DNA from: Agromyces sp. ISL-38
Lineage (GTDB): Bacteria; Actinomycetota; Actinomycetes; Actinomycetales; Microbacteriaceae
Length of the DNA stretch: 64,000 bases
Assembly: GCF_018613935.1 (NCBI RefSeq)
Contig: NZ_JAGGPF010000001.1
Span: 434,001 to 498,000, forward strand
Direction of reading: 5' to 3'
Below, piece by piece: positions 46,378 to 55,026 of the stretch (position 1 is the stretch's first letter; each line of letters begins with the position of its first letter). The translations under genes were made by a program, and so were the position numbers. Under the pieces are notes generated by a model, which was not told the origin of the DNA, made no database searches, and was given only the letters and a program-made list of their open reading frames with translations.

Positions 46378-46920
46378 TCAGAGCGCCCGTGAAAACGCCA
46401 CGCGGTGCTCGCCCGGGCCGTCGTAGTCGTGCCAAGCCCGCACACCGTCGAAGTCGGCGTCGCCGGATGCCTCGAATCCGAGCGCCGCATGGAACGCCTG
46501 GGAGCGACGGTTCGGCACCCCCGTGATCGCGTCGACGCGGTGGCATCCGGCCGCTCGTGCCTCGGCGAAGAACGTCTCGTAGAGCGTGCGTGCGAGCCCC
46601 GCCTGGCGGAGGTCGGGGCGGACGCCGACGAAGTGGACGTAGGCGACGCCGGGCTGTGCCTGCGAGTGGAACCCGATGAGGAAAGCGGCGAGGCCGTCAG
46701 CGTCCTCGGCGAGGAAGCTCGTGTCGCTGAAGTGCTGGAAGAACAGGGGTGGCAGGAGCAGGTGGATCGAGGTGCCGGGCATGCCCCACCAGTCGGGGAT
46801 CGCGGCGACGACCGCGGGCTGGTCGGCGACCCGAGGGCGACGCACCATGAAACCGCGCGGGAGGGCGGCGTCGGCCGGGAGCTCGATCGGCGGCTGCAGC
46901 ATCCGTGGTTCGAGGACCAT
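46378..46920 (-). CDS. GNAT-family N-acetyltransferase
   Basis: 180 residues. A GNAT core is visible: AAFLIGFHSQAQPGVAYVHFVGVRPDLRQAGLARTLYETFF with the acetyl-CoA loop R-x-x-G-x-A near 118, and GVPNRRSQAFHAALGFEASG (motif B) near 150. The C-terminus YDGPGEHRVAFSRAL is typical of small-molecule acetyltransferases. ATG 46920; no clear ribosome site. Substrate unknown. The 242 bp upstream to the antitoxin gene show no other gene. Confidence 0.85.
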   Translation of the reverse strand: MVLEPRMLQPPIELPADAALPRGFMVRRPRVADQPAVVAAIPDWWGMPGTSIHLLLPPLFFQHFSDTSFLAEDADGLAAFLIGFHSQAQPGVAYVHFVGVRPDLRQAGLARTLYETFFAEARAAGCHRVDAITGVPNRRSQAFHAALGFEASGDADFDGVRAWHDYDGPGEHRVAFSRAL

Positions 46921-47162
46921 GGTCGATTGTCGCAGGCGAACGGCTACGCCACATCCCGCAGCATGTTGGAAGGAGCGTGCGCACCCGCTGGGTGCCGTTC
47001 GGTCGCGAGTCAGTGCCGAGCCAGACCCTGCCGAGCACGCAGGGTCCGGGGCTGAACCCGGTCGCTGCGGGTATCCCGGGCACGGGTCGGACCGAACAAA
47101 CGGGGTCAGCCCGGGGGTCAACGGCGCGGAAAGCGACGGTACGACCAGAGTAGTATCGGAGT

Positions 47163-47384
47163 ATGACCAAGCTCAGCGTCAGTCTTCCCGACGACGATCT
47201 CCGCTTCCTCGACGCGCTCGCAGAGTCCTTCGACGGTAATCGCTCAGCCGCAGTGCACGAGGTCATCCGCACGGCGCGCGAGGTTCACGCGGCCAGGGAG
47301 TACGCCGTCGCGTTCGCAGACTGGTCGAGTTCCGATACGGATGTGGAGTGGGAGGCCACGACGGCAGACGGCATCGACTCGTGA
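47163..47384 (+). CDS. Ribbon-helix-helix antitoxin (MazE/RelB-like)
   Basis: 73 residues. The N-terminal half MTKLSVSLPDDDLRFLDALAE...NRSAAVHEVIRTA is a ribbon-helix-helix DNA-binding fold; the C-terminal half (DWSSSDTDVEWEATTADG) is acidic and probably binds and blocks the toxin. The gene is coupled to the toxin by a 4-bp overlap. TAGTAT sits six bases before the ATG, giving a likely leaderless or very short leader. Autoregulation by the antitoxin-toxin complex is usual in such pairs. Confidence 0.85.
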   Translation: MTKLSVSLPDDDLRFLDALAESFDGNRSAAVHEVIRTAREVHAAREYAVAFADWSSSDTDVEWEATTADGIDS

Positions 47385-47743
47385 GGCGCGGTGACGTCGT
47401 ATTGGTCGACCTCGATCCGGCGCTGGCGGGTGAGGCTGCGAAGCTCAGGCCCGCAGTGGTTGTGAGCAACGAGGGCGCCAACCTCGCCGTCGAGCGGCTC
47501 GGCCGAGGGACGATCACGGTCGTTCCGGTGACGTCCAACGTGTCGCGGGTCTTCGACGCATTCCAGGTGCCGATCTTCGGCGATGACGATCTGACTGCCG
47601 CCGGCCTTCGAGTACCGTCCAAGGCGCAGGCCGAGCAGGTGCGTTCGATCTCGGCAGCCCGCGTGCGGCGCGTCGTCGGTCGTCTTCCCGCGCCGCTTCT
47701 CGCGTCGGTCGACGCGGCGCTGCGGTTCCACCTTTCACTCTGA
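47381..47743 (+). CDS. mazF: MazF/PemK-type endoribonuclease toxin
   Basis: 120 residues. MazF features: RRGDVVLVDLDPALAGEAAKLRPAVVVSN near the start (GDVV...P-x-x-G-E then KLRPAVVVSN), TITVVPVTSNVSRVF near 48, and SKAQAEQVRSISAARVRRVVG near 84. The toxin cleaves mRNA at short sequences and arrests growth until neutralised. GTG 47381 overlaps the antitoxin stop. Complete and apparently functional. Confidence 0.9.
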   Translation: MRRGDVVLVDLDPALAGEAAKLRPAVVVSNEGANLAVERLGRGTITVVPVTSNVSRVFDAFQVPIFGDDDLTAAGLRVPSKAQAEQVRSISAARVRRVVGRLPAPLLASVDAALRFHLSL

Positions 47744-47842
47744 GCCGCTGGCTTCAGGGCGACTCCCGCAGAACGGGCGCTGAAGCAACCAACCCAGCCG
47801 GCCGCGGCCGACGGTATTCGGGTGGGGCGGACGCAGGTCACT

Positions 47843-48046
47843 CTGATTGCGCCTCACGATGAGGAATCCCTTTACGCGCAGCGTCTCTGCCATCGTCGGA
47901 ACGGTGAGTGAGCGCCCCGACGGCAGCGTGACCCGTTGGGTCTCGAGTGGGCGCGTTCGGATCAGCTGTCGGATGCCGGTCTCGATGCCGCCGAGCTCGC
48001 CGAGGATGATCTTGCCCGGCGTGAGCCGGTTCGTGACGAACCCTCC
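47843..48046 (-). pseudogene. Remnant of nucleotidyltransferase (AbiEii-like toxin)
   Basis: About 68 residues of the minus-strand frame resemble an internal part of AbiEii/nucleotidyltransferase toxins: TGIRQLIRTRPLETQRVTLPSGRSLTVPTMAETLRVKGFLIVRRNQ, where family members normally continue with TRDYLDV. The frame breaks off after this (RRNQ then SDLRPPHP) and the N-terminal catalytic part is missing. It lies just behind the MazEF pair in the 459-bp gap 47744-48202, which otherwise shows nothing. Assigned from memory of the family pattern. Confidence 0.55.
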
Positions 48047-48202
48047 CTCGCTCTCGAGCGGAAGCACCCGATGATACCCACACCGGCCCCGTGATCGCCC
48101 AGACGGCAATGACCAGGGCGACGAGCAGCCCGCCCGCGGGTTCGATCATCTGCACATCACGCCTGCGATCCTCGCAGCCGCCGCGTCGCGAGCCGCGCGG
48201 GC

Positions 48203-49222
48203 TCACGCGGAGGTTGTGAGCACGGCCAGGGTGAGGCGGTGCGCGAGTGCCTCGCCGCGCCGGAAGCGGTCGAGCTCGGCGAGCGTCTCGTCCGTCATCC
48301 GGTGCACCTCGCTGCCGAGCGAGCCCGCGATGTGCGGCGTGAGGAACACGTTCGGCATCGCCCGCAGCGGCGAGTCGGCGGGCAGCGGCTCGGGCTCTGT
48401 CACGTCGAGCACTGCAGACAGTCGCCCGCTCGCGCAGGCGGATTCGAGCGCTGCGTGGTCCACGAGGGCGCCGCGCGCAGTGTTGACGAGCGTTGCACCG
48501 TCCGGCAGCGCCGCGAGCTCCGCGGCGCCGATCATGCCGCGCGTGCTGTCGAGCGCCGGCGCGTGCAGCGAGAGCACGCTCACCTGTGGCAGGATGCGCT
48601 CGAGCGGGAGCAACTCGGCACCCGCCGTTGCGACCGCGTCGGCGTCGACGTAGGGGTCGTGCACCAGGATCCTCGCCGTCGGCAGCACGACGCGAAGCAG
48701 CTCGACGACGCGGCGCCCGATGCGCGAAAAGCCGACGATCCCGATCGTCCGCTCATAGTTCGACAGGTCGAAGCGCTCGCCGAGCTCGCGCCGCCCATCG
48801 AGCTGGGCGCCGCCATCGCGACCGAGGCGGAACGCTTGCTTGCCGGCGAACACGATCGCCGCGAGCGCGAACTCCGCGACGGGCACGGCGTTCGCGTCGA
48901 CGTTGCTCGTCACCTCGACGCCGCGCGACCACAGCGCCTCGGTGACGATGCCTCGAACGCTTCCCGCCCCGTGCAACAGCGCGCGCAGACCGGGCAGCCG
49001 CGCCATCGCCGCCTCGTCGAGCTCCGGGGCGCCCCAGGAGCTCACGATGACCTCGACCTCGGCGAGCGCCGCGTCGTCGAGCCCCTCGAGCAAGGTGCGT
49101 GGCGAGGGCGCCACGAGCCGGATCCGGCGCTCCAGCTCGGCATGCCTGGCGGCATCGAAGTGCATACGGTGGGCGAGGTCGTTCATGAGCAGCAGGCCCG
49201 CGGGCCGGTCGTCCGTTGTCAT
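48203..49222 (-). CDS. D-2-hydroxyacid dehydrogenase family protein
   Basis: 339 residues. NAD domain GIVGFSRIGRRVVELLR near 160, catalytic Arg in LVNTARGALVDHAAL near 245, Glu in LDVTEPEPLPADSPL near 275, and His in FLTPHIAGSLGSE near 297. The fold is that of phosphoglycerate/glyoxylate-hydroxypyruvate reductases. ATG 49222 follows GGAGGA. It is divergent from the DUF2264 gene, 64 bp apart. In a sugar-acid locus it may reduce or oxidise a 2-hydroxy/2-keto acid, but the substrate is not shown. Confidence 0.88.
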   Translation of the reverse strand: MTTDDRPAGLLLMNDLAHRMHFDAARHAELERRIRLVAPSPRTLLEGLDDAALAEVEVIVSSWGAPELDEAAMARLPGLRALLHGAGSVRGIVTEALWSRGVEVTSNVDANAVPVAEFALAAIVFAGKQAFRLGRDGGAQLDGRRELGERFDLSNYERTIGIVGFSRIGRRVVELLRVVLPTARILVHDPYVDADAVATAGAELLPLERILPQVSVLSLHAPALDSTRGMIGAAELAALPDGATLVNTARGALVDHAALESACASGRLSAVLDVTEPEPLPADSPLRAMPNVFLTPHIAGSLGSEVHRMTDETLAELDRFRRGEALAHRLTLAVLTTSA

Positions 49223-49286
49223 TGTCGTGTCCTCCGTTGCTGACGTCGCTTGCGGTTCGCGCCGGATCCCGGCGAAGCTGTCGGGG

Positions 49287-51275
49287 ATGCTTCCCAACCA
49301 TCCGGCGCTCTCGGAGCCCGCTGACCCCCGCTCGCCGCTGACCGGGCTCGGCCGCGCCCACTGGGCGGAACTCGCCGACCACATGCTGCGCTCGGTGCGC
49401 CCCTATGCCTCGCCCGGCGGCGCGCTCATCCAGCTGCCGGGCCCCCCGAGCCACAGCGGCAGGCACTCCGACGGTCTTGAGGGCTTCGCCCGCACGATGT
49501 TGCTCGCGGCCTTCCGGCTTCGCGGCGAACGCGGCGACGGCGGGCTCGCGCAACGGCTTGCCGACGGCATCCGCGCCGGCGTCGATCCGAGTGCGCCGGA
49601 CGCCTGGCCGCTGCCGGACGCCGTACCGCAGGCGCGGGTGGAGGCGGCGTCGATTGCGCTCTCCCTCTGGCTCACCGAGCCGTGGCTCTGGGACGAGCTC
49701 GACGACCGCACGCGCGAGCGCGTGCTGGCGTGGCTTGCACGCTCCGCGGCATCGTTTCACCACGCGAACAACTGGGTGTGGTTCCGCATCGTCGTCTCGA
49801 CCTTCCTGCGGCGGCACGGCGGCAGCGCCTCCGGGGAGCAGCTCGAGGCCGATCTCGCATTCCACGAGACACTCGTACGCGCGGACGGCTGGATGAGCGA
49901 CGGCGAGGAGCGCGCCTACGACCACTACAACTGCTGGGCGCTGCACTTCTACCCGCTGCTGTGGGCGCGTATGGCTGGCGAGGCCTGCGAGCACGGGCGA
50001 CGCAGGCGCTACGCCGAGCGCCTCGCCGACGCACTGCCGCGGCTGCTCGCCCTCATCGGCGCGGACGGCACGCCCCTGCTGCAGGGCAGGAGCCTCATCT
50101 ACCGCTTCGCCCCCGCGGCACCGCTGTGGCTCGCGGCCACGCTCGACGAGGAGGAGCTCGACCCGGCCCGCCGCGCGTCGCTGCCCGATCCAGGCATGCT
50201 GCGCAGGGCGGCCTCCGGCATGCTCGGCTCCTTCCTGCGCCGCGGCGCGCCGGACGAGCGGGGGCTCCTCACCCAGGGACTCGGGCAGTCGTGGCCCGCG
50301 ATGTCGCAGAGCTACTCCGGCCCGGGCTCGCCGTATTGGGCCGTCAAGGGCATGGCCGGGCTCATGCTGCCCGCCGACCATCCGGTCTGGACGGCCCGCG
50401 AAGCCGAGCTGCTGGTCGAGCGGGGCCCGCAGCGCGACGTCATCGAGGCCGCGGGCTGGGAGCTCGTCTCGGCGCCCGCCGACGGCATCGTGCGCGTCAC
50501 GAACCACGGCACAGACCACGCCCTCCCGGGTGAGCAGCGATCTGACTCCCCCTGGTACGCGAGACTCGCGTACTCCACCGCCACCGTGCCGCCGGTCAGC
50601 GCTGCGTCGTGGGATCGCCCGCTCGACAACGCCGTCGTGCTCGTCGACGGCGTGGGCCGCGGCTCGCACCGCACCGGCTTCGAGCGCCTCCCCACGCAGG
50701 GCCGTGCGCGCCTGAGTCGCGCGCGGGCGCACTGGATGCTCGACCGGGACGACGATTACGACGCCGGACACCCACGGCGCGGCACCGCACTGCTCGGCCC
50801 GTGGGTGACGGTCGCCTCGATCGTGCACGGCGTGGACGAACTGCGCCTCATCTGCGTCGACGAGGCTTCCGATGGCGTGCCGCTCGCACGGCTGGGACTC
50901 GAGTGCAGCGGCTGGCCGATCGACGATGCCGCAGAGCCCTCGGCGCGCGCCACGGCGCACGGCATCGAGGCAGTGACGGCGGCGGGGCTGCGCAGCGGGC
51001 TGCAGCTCGTCGCCGGACCCCTCGAGCCGGGGCTGCGGCGACTGCGCGACGTGAGCCCGCTCGGGCCGCGCACGGCCGTTCCGCTCGCGCGGGCGGTCCC
51101 GGGCTCGCTCGCCGACGGCGCGGTCATCGGCGTGCTCGTGTCGCTGCGGGGCGACCGCGAGCGGGCGGCGCGGCCGACGCTCACCGTCGGCGATCGCGAC
51201 AGCGTCTCGGTCGCCTGGCCGGACGACACCGTCGTCGACACCGTGGTGTTCGAGGTGCCCGCACACCGCTTCTGA
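49287..51275 (+). CDS. DUF2264-family protein (candidate glucuronidase-type glycoside hydrolase)
   Basis: 662 residues. The N-terminal ~390 residues fit DUF2264, an (alpha/alpha)-barrel: HSDGLEGFARTMLLAAFRLRG near 65, NNWVWFRIVVSTFLRR near 165, DGEERAYDHYNCWALHFYPLLWA near 212, LLQGRSLIYRFA near 270 and QSYSGPGSPYWAVKGMAGLMLP near 345. The remainder is a beta-sandwich domain. No signal peptide, so it acts on imported oligosaccharides. From memory, CAZy family GH154 (beta-glucuronidases acting on arabinogalactan) has this domain; that should be verified. ATG 49287 has a weak ribosome site. It fits the uronate pathway next door. Confidence 0.82.
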   Translation: MLPNHPALSEPADPRSPLTGLGRAHWAELADHMLRSVRPYASPGGALIQLPGPPSHSGRHSDGLEGFARTMLLAAFRLRGERGDGGLAQRLADGIRAGVDPSAPDAWPLPDAVPQARVEAASIALSLWLTEPWLWDELDDRTRERVLAWLARSAASFHHANNWVWFRIVVSTFLRRHGGSASGEQLEADLAFHETLVRADGWMSDGEERAYDHYNCWALHFYPLLWARMAGEACEHGRRRRYAERLADALPRLLALIGADGTPLLQGRSLIYRFAPAAPLWLAATLDEEELDPARRASLPDPGMLRRAASGMLGSFLRRGAPDERGLLTQGLGQSWPAMSQSYSGPGSPYWAVKGMAGLMLPADHPVWTAREAELLVERGPQRDVIEAAGWELVSAPADGIVRVTNHGTDHALPGEQRSDSPWYARLAYSTATVPPVSAASWDRPLDNAVVLVDGVGRGSHRTGFERLPTQGRARLSRARAHWMLDRDDDYDAGHPRRGTALLGPWVTVASIVHGVDELRLICVDEASDGVPLARLGLECSGWPIDDAAEPSARATAHGIEAVTAAGLRSGLQLVAGPLEPGLRRLRDVSPLGPRTAVPLARAVPGSLADGAVIGVLVSLRGDRERAARPTLTVGDRDSVSVAWPDDTVVDTVVFEVPAHRF

Positions 51276-51346
51276 TCCGCAGCATCCGGCCCGGGGAGCC
51301 TGGATGGCCGGCACCATCGCGTCGTCCGCTGCGCGGCGCAGCAGGG

Positions 51347-52657
51347 TCAACGGTGCACGACGGCGACAGGCCAGCTGCCGCTGTAGTCGCTCGTGCGGCT
51401 CGCGACGTTGATCGTGGCGATCACGGCGGTGATGGAGTCACGGTGCTCGATGAAGTTCGTGGTGTAGCTATCGTCGGCCCCGCTGGTGCCATACGGCACG
51501 GCCGTCGACCACAGGTTCGTCACCGTGGCGCCGCTCACGACGTCGGCCCTGAGCGTCGTGGTGCCGGTCATGCTGAGCACTTCGATCTGCCCCTCGTCGG
51601 CGGTCATGTCACGGAAGCGAGAGCTTCCGCTCTGCACCGTCGTCCAGTTCCATCCGCCGCTCCCCTGGCGGCCGACGAGCACCTGCCCGACCCCGTCGAG
51701 CGTCACGCCGACGCCGACGACGAGCTCGTCCGTCGCCGGATCGAGCGCGATCGAGGCGAGCTGTACCGGGTGTGCGACCGCGGCAGAGGTGGGCGCCGCC
51801 AGCACGAGCGTGGCCGCGAGGTCACCGGCGTCGACGGTCGTGCCGAGCGAGGCACCTGGGAGGGTCTCCATGCGAGATTGGGACGGGTCGTAGCAGGCGG
51901 CGTAGAGGTTGCGGCTCGCGGCGTTGTGCGCGGTGCCGCCCGCGAGCGTCCAGGTGAGGCAGACCCTGCCGTCGACGGCGTCGGCGCTCTTCACGTAGAC
52001 CTCGTCGAAGCCCTCCTCGGTCTTGCCCGTGTCGATGATGTTCGAGGGGCCGCTCCAGGTCGTGCCGTTGTCGCTCGAGCGGATCATCTTGTACGTCCGG
52101 TACGGCAAGCTCTGGTCATCGTTGCGGTTGTAGGAGAGGTACACAGTGCCGTCGAGCACGACCGGCTCGGGGTAGGCGACAAGGTCCGTGGAGACCGTGC
52201 TGCTCGTCCAGGTGCCCTGGGCGGAGTGCGGCGTCGGTGCGACGTGCTGCACGAGATCGCTCGTGTGGTGCGAGCCGTAGACGACGAGGCGGCCGTCGGG
52301 CAACTGGTCGAGCACGGCATAGTCGTGGTACGCCCAGGTGCCGGTGTTGCCCCAGGCGGCGACCTTGATCGGGTCCTCCCAGCTCTCGCTCGGGTGGTCG
52401 TACCCGCGGATCCAGATGTCCATCGCCGAGGCGTTCCAGACGATGTATGTGGTGTCGGAGACGGCGTCGTACAGCCCGCCGCCCTGGGTGCGCCGCGCCT
52501 GGTAGCTGGCGTCGTCGGCGACGACCTCGGTCGTGACGCTCGCCGCGGCATCCGCCTGCTCGGGTGTCGCGAACGCGGCGGCGGGGGTGAGGAGGGTGAT
52601 CGCGGTCGCGGTCGCGATCGCGAGCGCCATGCGGCGTCTGCCGGCGGGACGTGTCAT
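51347..52657 (-). CDS. Secreted BNR_4-type beta-propeller protein, candidate polysaccharide lyase
   Basis: 436 residues with a Sec signal peptide (basic MTRPAGRRR, hydrophobic core, cleavage after AAAFA near 31). The mature part has repeated strands of a seven-bladed propeller with family marks QGGGLYDAVSDTTYIVW, WAYHDYAVLDQLPDGRLVVYGSHH near 112, VYLSYNRNDDQSLPYRTYKMIRSSDNGTTW and EVYVKSADAVDGRVCLTW. BNR_4 proteins include ulvan lyases (PL24/25) and, from memory, rhamnosyl-glucuronate lyases. No anchor, so it is released. It is the last gene of the importer/catabolic operon, 33 bp behind the unassigned gene. Activity is inferred, not shown. Confidence 0.78.
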   Translation of the reverse strand: MTRPAGRRRMALAIATATAITLLTPAAAFATPEQADAAASVTTEVVADDASYQARRTQGGGLYDAVSDTTYIVWNASAMDIWIRGYDHPSESWEDPIKVAAWGNTGTWAYHDYAVLDQLPDGRLVVYGSHHTSDLVQHVAPTPHSAQGTWTSSTVSTDLVAYPEPVVLDGTVYLSYNRNDDQSLPYRTYKMIRSSDNGTTWSGPSNIIDTGKTEEGFDEVYVKSADAVDGRVCLTWTLAGGTAHNAASRNLYAACYDPSQSRMETLPGASLGTTVDAGDLAATLVLAAPTSAAVAHPVQLASIALDPATDELVVGVGVTLDGVGQVLVGRQGSGGWNWTTVQSGSSRFRDMTADEGQIEVLSMTGTTTLRADVVSGATVTNLWSTAVPYGTSGADDSYTTNFIEHRDSITAVIATINVASRTSDYSGSWPVAVVHR

Positions 52658-52690
52658 GTTGGTTCCTCTCGGTGATGCGGTGGATGGGGG

Positions 52691-53776
52691 TCAGGGTCTC
52701 CAGGCGCGGAGAACCTCGTCGTCAGCGAGTCCAAGGTGGTAGAGATGCAGTTCGTCGGCGCCCAGGCGTTCTGCCTCGGCGCGCGTGCTGCGGTGGATGC
52801 CGGACTCGGGGAGCACCGACACGTATGCGCCGGTGCGGACGCCACTTCGGCGCGTGACGATCCCGAGCTCCTCGGCCGCGGCGGCCGGCGGCCCCCAGGC
52901 GGGGACGATCGCCGTGTCCACCGCGCCCTCGGGCAGTGCGAGCAGCGGCAGTGCGGGCGAGAAGGCGTCGGGCGCCGCCGTGACGAACGCCGCGATCCGC
53001 TCGATGCCCGCATCGCGCGCCGTCGCGGCGAGCTCGGCGACGAGCACGCGCAGCGTTGCGAGCCGTTCGAGCACGAGGGAGGCCGCTGCGGCGACCGCGT
53101 CGGGCGTCCCGGGATCCACGCGCCCGGTGAGGACGTCGTCGACGACGCTGCGTAGCCGCTCGCCCGCGTCGCCTCTGCGCGTGCGGCAGTCATCGCAGAA
53201 GCACCAGGAAGCGAAGCGCCGCACGGTCGCGCTCCGCCGCAGGGAGGCGGTCTTGTCGTGGCCGACGGGATGATCAGCACCGAGCGAGGCGATGGCCTCG
53301 AGCACGATGCCGTCGCTGCCCGCGTCGGCCGCGGCGAGCACGGCGGCGCGGGCGTGCTCGCGCATGCCGGTGCCCGCGTGGCAGACGGTGTGGTGAAGCG
53401 TCGTGCCGCTCGCGTCGACCGCGAAGTGCTCGCGGCCGGTCGAGCCGTCGAGGTGGGTGAGCACAAGCCAGGCGTCGACGGCGATGCCGCGGGAGCGGGC
53501 GAGCTCGCTCGTGCGGCCGAAGGCATCGCCGGACGCCCAGCCGCTCGGCGGCAGCGGCCGGATCGCCGCGTCCCGCCAGCGCGAAGTGCCGAGGTAGCTC
53601 GCGGCGTGCCACGCGTCCACGACGCGCGGCACGCCGTCGGCGAAGCTCGCCGCGCGGACGGCGTGGTAGAGCCCTGCGACGGCGAGACGGTGGGGCGCGA
53701 GCTCGTCGAGCACGCGGGCGAGGCGGTCACCCGCATCCCACGGGTAGGCGTACCCGACGAGCTCGGCGGGGCTCAC
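52691..53776 (-). CDS. Unassigned protein of the uronate locus, possible TIM-barrel glycosidase-like
   Basis: 361 residues that I cannot place in a named family. Visible features: no signal peptide; VGYAYPWDAGDRLARVLDEL at the start; GIAVDAWLVLTHLDG near 107; GIVLEAIASLGADHPVGHDKT near 165; and FASWCFCDDCRTRRGDAGERL near 193, a Cys-x-Cys-x-x-Cys cluster that could bind zinc. The strand/helix rhythm and acid-bearing strands (LEAI; FCDDC) suggest a (beta/alpha)8 barrel of the kind seen in poorly studied glycoside hydrolases. ATG 53776 overlaps the enolase stop by 4 bp, so it belongs to the operon. Function unknown. Confidence 0.75.
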   Translation of the reverse strand: MSPAELVGYAYPWDAGDRLARVLDELAPHRLAVAGLYHAVRAASFADGVPRVVDAWHAASYLGTSRWRDAAIRPLPPSGWASGDAFGRTSELARSRGIAVDAWLVLTHLDGSTGREHFAVDASGTTLHHTVCHAGTGMREHARAAVLAAADAGSDGIVLEAIASLGADHPVGHDKTASLRRSATVRRFASWCFCDDCRTRRGDAGERLRSVVDDVLTGRVDPGTPDAVAAAASLVLERLATLRVLVAELAATARDAGIERIAAFVTAAPDAFSPALPLLALPEGAVDTAIVPAWGPPAAAAEELGIVTRRSGVRTGAYVSVLPESGIHRSTRAEAERLGADELHLYHLGLADDEVLRAWRP

Positions 53777-55026
53777 GACCCGACCACCCAGCCGGAGCGC
53801 CGGGCCGTCCAGCGGCCGAGGCCGCCGCTGAAGCCCGGTACGAGCCGCCGCGCGTACGCCCCGTCGTTGCGCTCCCGGATGTCCGAGGCGAGATAGCGCT
53901 CATGCGCGATGGCGTGGAGCTCGTGGTCGAGCTCCACGCCGAGTCCCTGAGCGCCGGGCACCGCGACGGTGCCGCCCTCGATCGGGATCGGGCCACCGAC
54001 GATGATGTCGTGCTCGCGGTTCCAGGGGTAGTGGGTGTCATTCGTGCGGACGTCGCCCGTCACGGCCGCAGCGAGGTGGATCATCGCGGCGAAGGAGATG
54101 CCGAGGTGCGAGTTCGAGTGCATCGACAGGCCGATGCCCGCCGCCTCGCAGAGCGACGCGAGGGTGACGGCGCGGCGAAGCCCGCCAACGACGTGGTGGT
54201 CGAGCAGCACAATGTCGGCCGCGCGCTCGGCGATCACCGGCAGGTGGGCGTCGAAGTCCTCGGCGAGCATATTCGTGGCGAGCGGCACCGCGACCCGCTC
54301 ACGCAGCTCGCGCATCGCCGCGAGGCCGAGGCAGGGGTCTTCGAGGTACTCCGCGACCCCGTCCAGCTGCTGCGCGGCCTCGACGGACGCGTCGAGGCTC
54401 CAGCGGCAGTTCGGGTCGATCCGCACGGGCGAGTCCGGGAACGCGTGCCGCAGCGCGCGGACGCCCTCGAGCTCCTCGGCGATGGGGCGCACGCCGCCCT
54501 TGAGCTTCCAGGAGCGGAACCCGTCGCTCGCCTCGAAGCGCCGCGCGAGCCCGACCAGCTGCTCGGGCGTCGCGACCTCGCCCCAGGCGTCGGGCCGCTC
54601 CTCGTCCAGGTGCCCCGCCCACTTGTAGAAGAGGTAACCGGAGAACTCGACGCGTTCGCGCACCGCCCCGCCGAGCAGCTCGACGAGCGGCACGCCGAGG
54701 AGCCGCGCGAAGGCGTCGAGCATCGCGACCTCGAACGGGGCGAAGGCGCGGTCGCCCCGCGCCCGCCCCAGGATCGCGGCGACGCGGGCGCCGGCCTCGG
54801 CGGTCGCATGCACGGGCAGCTCGAGCAGCGCATCCGCGATCTCGCCCATCTCGGCGAGGAGCCGCGCGCTGCCGTGCGCCTCGCCGAGGCCGACGACGCC
54901 GCTCGACGTCTCCAGCTCGACGATCGCGCGCAGCGCGAGCGGCTCGTGCGCGCCCGCCGAGTTGAGCAGCGGCGGATCCGGGAACGCGATGGGCGTCACC
55001 GTGATCCGGCGGATGCGCTCGGTCAC
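53773..55026 (-). CDS. Glucarate-dehydratase-like enolase-superfamily enzyme
   Basis: 417 residues. Enolase-superfamily order: capping domain (FPDPPLLNSAGAHEPLALRAI), then the barrel with Lys174-x-Lys176 (SWKLKGG), metal ligands Asp204/Asn206 (IDPNCRW), Glu229 (YLEDPC) and Asn252 (ATNM), and the Asp/His pair Asp276-His303 (LLDHH; SMHSNSHLGIS). KxK plus HSNxH is the glucarate dehydratase (GudD) pattern. It would dehydrate an aldarate to 5-dehydro-4-deoxyglucarate, feeding the next enzyme. ATG 55026 overlaps the kdgD-like stop by 4 bp. A truncated paralogue lies at 62801-63258. Glucarate versus galactarate preference is open. Confidence 0.87.
   Translation of the reverse strand: MTERIRRITVTPIAFPDPPLLNSAGAHEPLALRAIVELETSSGVVGLGEAHGSARLLAEMGEIADALLELPVHATAEAGARVAAILGRARGDRAFAPFEVAMLDAFARLLGVPLVELLGGAVRERVEFSGYLFYKWAGHLDEERPDAWGEVATPEQLVGLARRFEASDGFRSWKLKGGVRPIAEELEGVRALRHAFPDSPVRIDPNCRWSLDASVEAAQQLDGVAEYLEDPCLGLAAMRELRERVAVPLATNMLAEDFDAHLPVIAERAADIVLLDHHVVGGLRRAVTLASLCEAAGIGLSMHSNSHLGISFAAMIHLAAAVTGDVRTNDTHYPWNREHDIIVGGPIPIEGGTVAVPGAQGLGVELDHELHAIAHERYLASDIRERNDGAYARRLVPGFSGGLGRWTARRSGWVVGS

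Noticed and set aside
46147-46392. An 81-codon plus-strand frame between the PH-like gene and the acetyltransferase
   Set aside because: No ribosome site, no recognisable fold, and it contains the hairpin at 46228; not supported as a gene.
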